A DNA stretch of 64,000 bases from Microbacterium sp. M28 (GTDB taxonomy: Bacteria; Actinomycetota; Actinomycetes; Actinomycetales; Microbacteriaceae). The translations under genes and the position numbers were made by a program. Of the stretch, positions 63,466-64,000 are shown in pieces (the stretch's first letter is position 1; each line of letters begins with the position of its first letter). The notes beneath the pieces are model-generated. The model did no database searches, was not told the origin of the DNA, and saw only the letters and a list, made by a program, of their open reading frames with translations. Location: contig NZ_CP107546.1 of NCBI RefSeq assembly GCF_025836995.1, positions 1,302,001-1,366,000 of the forward strand, given 5' to 3'.

Positions 63466-64000
63466 CTACTCCTGCTCGGCCGGAGCTTCCTCGACCGTGA
63501 TCGGCGGCTCGACGTCGTCGGCCCACACCGGAGCGGGCAGGAGCGTGTCCACCTGTCCGCCCTGGATCGCGCGGAGCGCTTCCGTGATCTCGTCGGCGTT
63601 CTCCGGAACCGGCAGTCCGCACGTCTCGAGTTCGGATTCGAACCTCAGCGTCAGGCGGATCTTGCCCGCCTCCACGGCCTCGGCGGTCGTGCCGGAGATG
63701 ATCTCGCTGCCCGTCTGGATGTCGGAGACCTCGTCGCACACGTGGTAGACCTGGCCTCCGTCGACCCAGAAGACCTCGTCCTTCCCCAGCAACTGGATCA
63801 CGGCGGACTGGTCGGCCGTGTACTGCTCGACGGACGGCGGGTCGAAGTCGATGCCGAACACGACGGCGATCACGGCGAGCGCGATGCCGATGATCCCCGC
63901 CGTCGCCTTCTGCCCCTTGTCCATGTCCTTGTTGAGGAAGATGAGGATGATCAGCGGCACGAAGGCGATGATCGCGATGATCACGCCGAGCTGGTTCTGC
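63466..64000 (-). CDS. Membrane protein, N-terminus beyond the window edge
   Basis: At least 178 residues; the frame is open to position 64000. Two membrane helices (IIAIIAFVPLIILIFL and GIIGIALAVIAVVFGI), then an extracytoplasmic acidic domain: DQSAVIQLLGKDEVFWVDGG, YHVCDEVSDIQTGSEIISG and LETCGLPVPENADEITEALR. Two cysteines could pair. A GTG at 63984 might be the start, but the frame continues (QNQLGVII), so the gene is probably longer. No named family recognised. Converges on gntR, 18 nt apart. Confidence 0.7.
   Translation of the reverse strand, partial: QNQLGVIIAIIAFVPLIILIFLNKDMDKGQKATAGIIGIALAVIAVVFGIDFDPPSVEQYTADQSAVIQLLGKDEVFWVDGGQVYHVCDEVSDIQTGSEIISGTTAEAVEAGKIRLTLRFESELETCGLPVPENADEITEALRAIQGGQVDTLLPAPVWADDVEPPITVEEAPAEQE

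Overview
The window is a stretch of high-GC actinobacterial core chromosome. Gene order (pnp, dapB, thyA-folA, dapA-rnj-ftsK-pgsA, clgR-recA-recX-miaB-miaA-dapF-hflX, ssrA, otsA-otsB, ilvD-ilvBNC), strongly G/C-ending codons, many GTG/TTG starts and the tmRNA tag AETKRNDFALAA all point to Microbacteriaceae, most likely Microbacterium. I see no prophage, insertion sequence, integrase or CRISPR array. Both window edges cut a gene: a fumarylacetoacetase-family hydrolase on the left and a small membrane protein on the right.

Layout. 1-3.5 kb: FAH hydrolase, a PrsW-type membrane protease, an FKBP and YceI. 3.6-12.5 kb: rpsO, then a block that separates it from pnp: 2-oxoglutarate oxygenase, acyltransferase, a luciferase-like monooxygenase with its FMN reductase, a DUF5302 protein, a DedA protein, a glycosyltransferase fused to an SGNH hydrolase, and UDP-glucose dehydrogenase. 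12.8-20.3 kb: pnp, an aldo/keto-reductase-like protein that has lost all four catalytic residues, a histidine phosphatase, an acetyltransferase, dapB, a TPR protein, OsmC, and a DUF4395/thioredoxin pair. 20.4-29.6 kb: thyA-folA-SDR, Nudix, dapA, rnj, ftsK, pgsA, cinA. 29.8-40.3 kb: clgR, DUF3046, recA-recX, miaB, miaA, small enzymes, dapF, a HAD phosphatase, an rRNA-type methyltransferase, hflX. 40.3-47.9 kb: SIMPL protein, tmRNA, a lipoprotein, hisN, tRNA-Lys(CUU), two lipoproteins, a YbaK protein, an MFS pump with its MarR repressor, an IclR regulator. 48-50.6 kb: a CoA-transferase/thiolase operon divergent from iclR. 51-59.8 kb: MFS, otsA-otsB, ilvD, ilvBNC. 59.9-64 kb: a large FAD/Fe-S dehydrogenase divergent from a GntR regulator, then the edge gene.

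How it fits together. Three scattered dap genes serve lysine and peptidoglycan synthesis; ilvD-BNC is the branched-chain pathway; thyA-folA supplies dTMP; recA-recX with an SOS box is the recombination core; miaA/miaB modify A37 of tRNAs; pnp, rnj and rpsO are RNA decay and ribosome functions. The accessory content is small catabolic or redox units, each next to its own regulator (MarR, IclR, GntR).

The most notable non-coding signal is start-site architecture. About two dozen genes have a TANNNT hexamer ending 6 or 7 nt before the start codon, the signature of leaderless mRNAs. A second class of genes has a longer leader with a clear Shine-Dalgarno. I did not find a convincing undescribed multi-gene system. 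The best leads are the catalytically stripped aldo/keto reductase, the glycosyltransferase-SGNH fusion, a near-identical promoter/operator shared by yceI and the luciferase-like monooxygenase operon, and an abrupt codon-usage switch in the last ~98 codons of ilvD.
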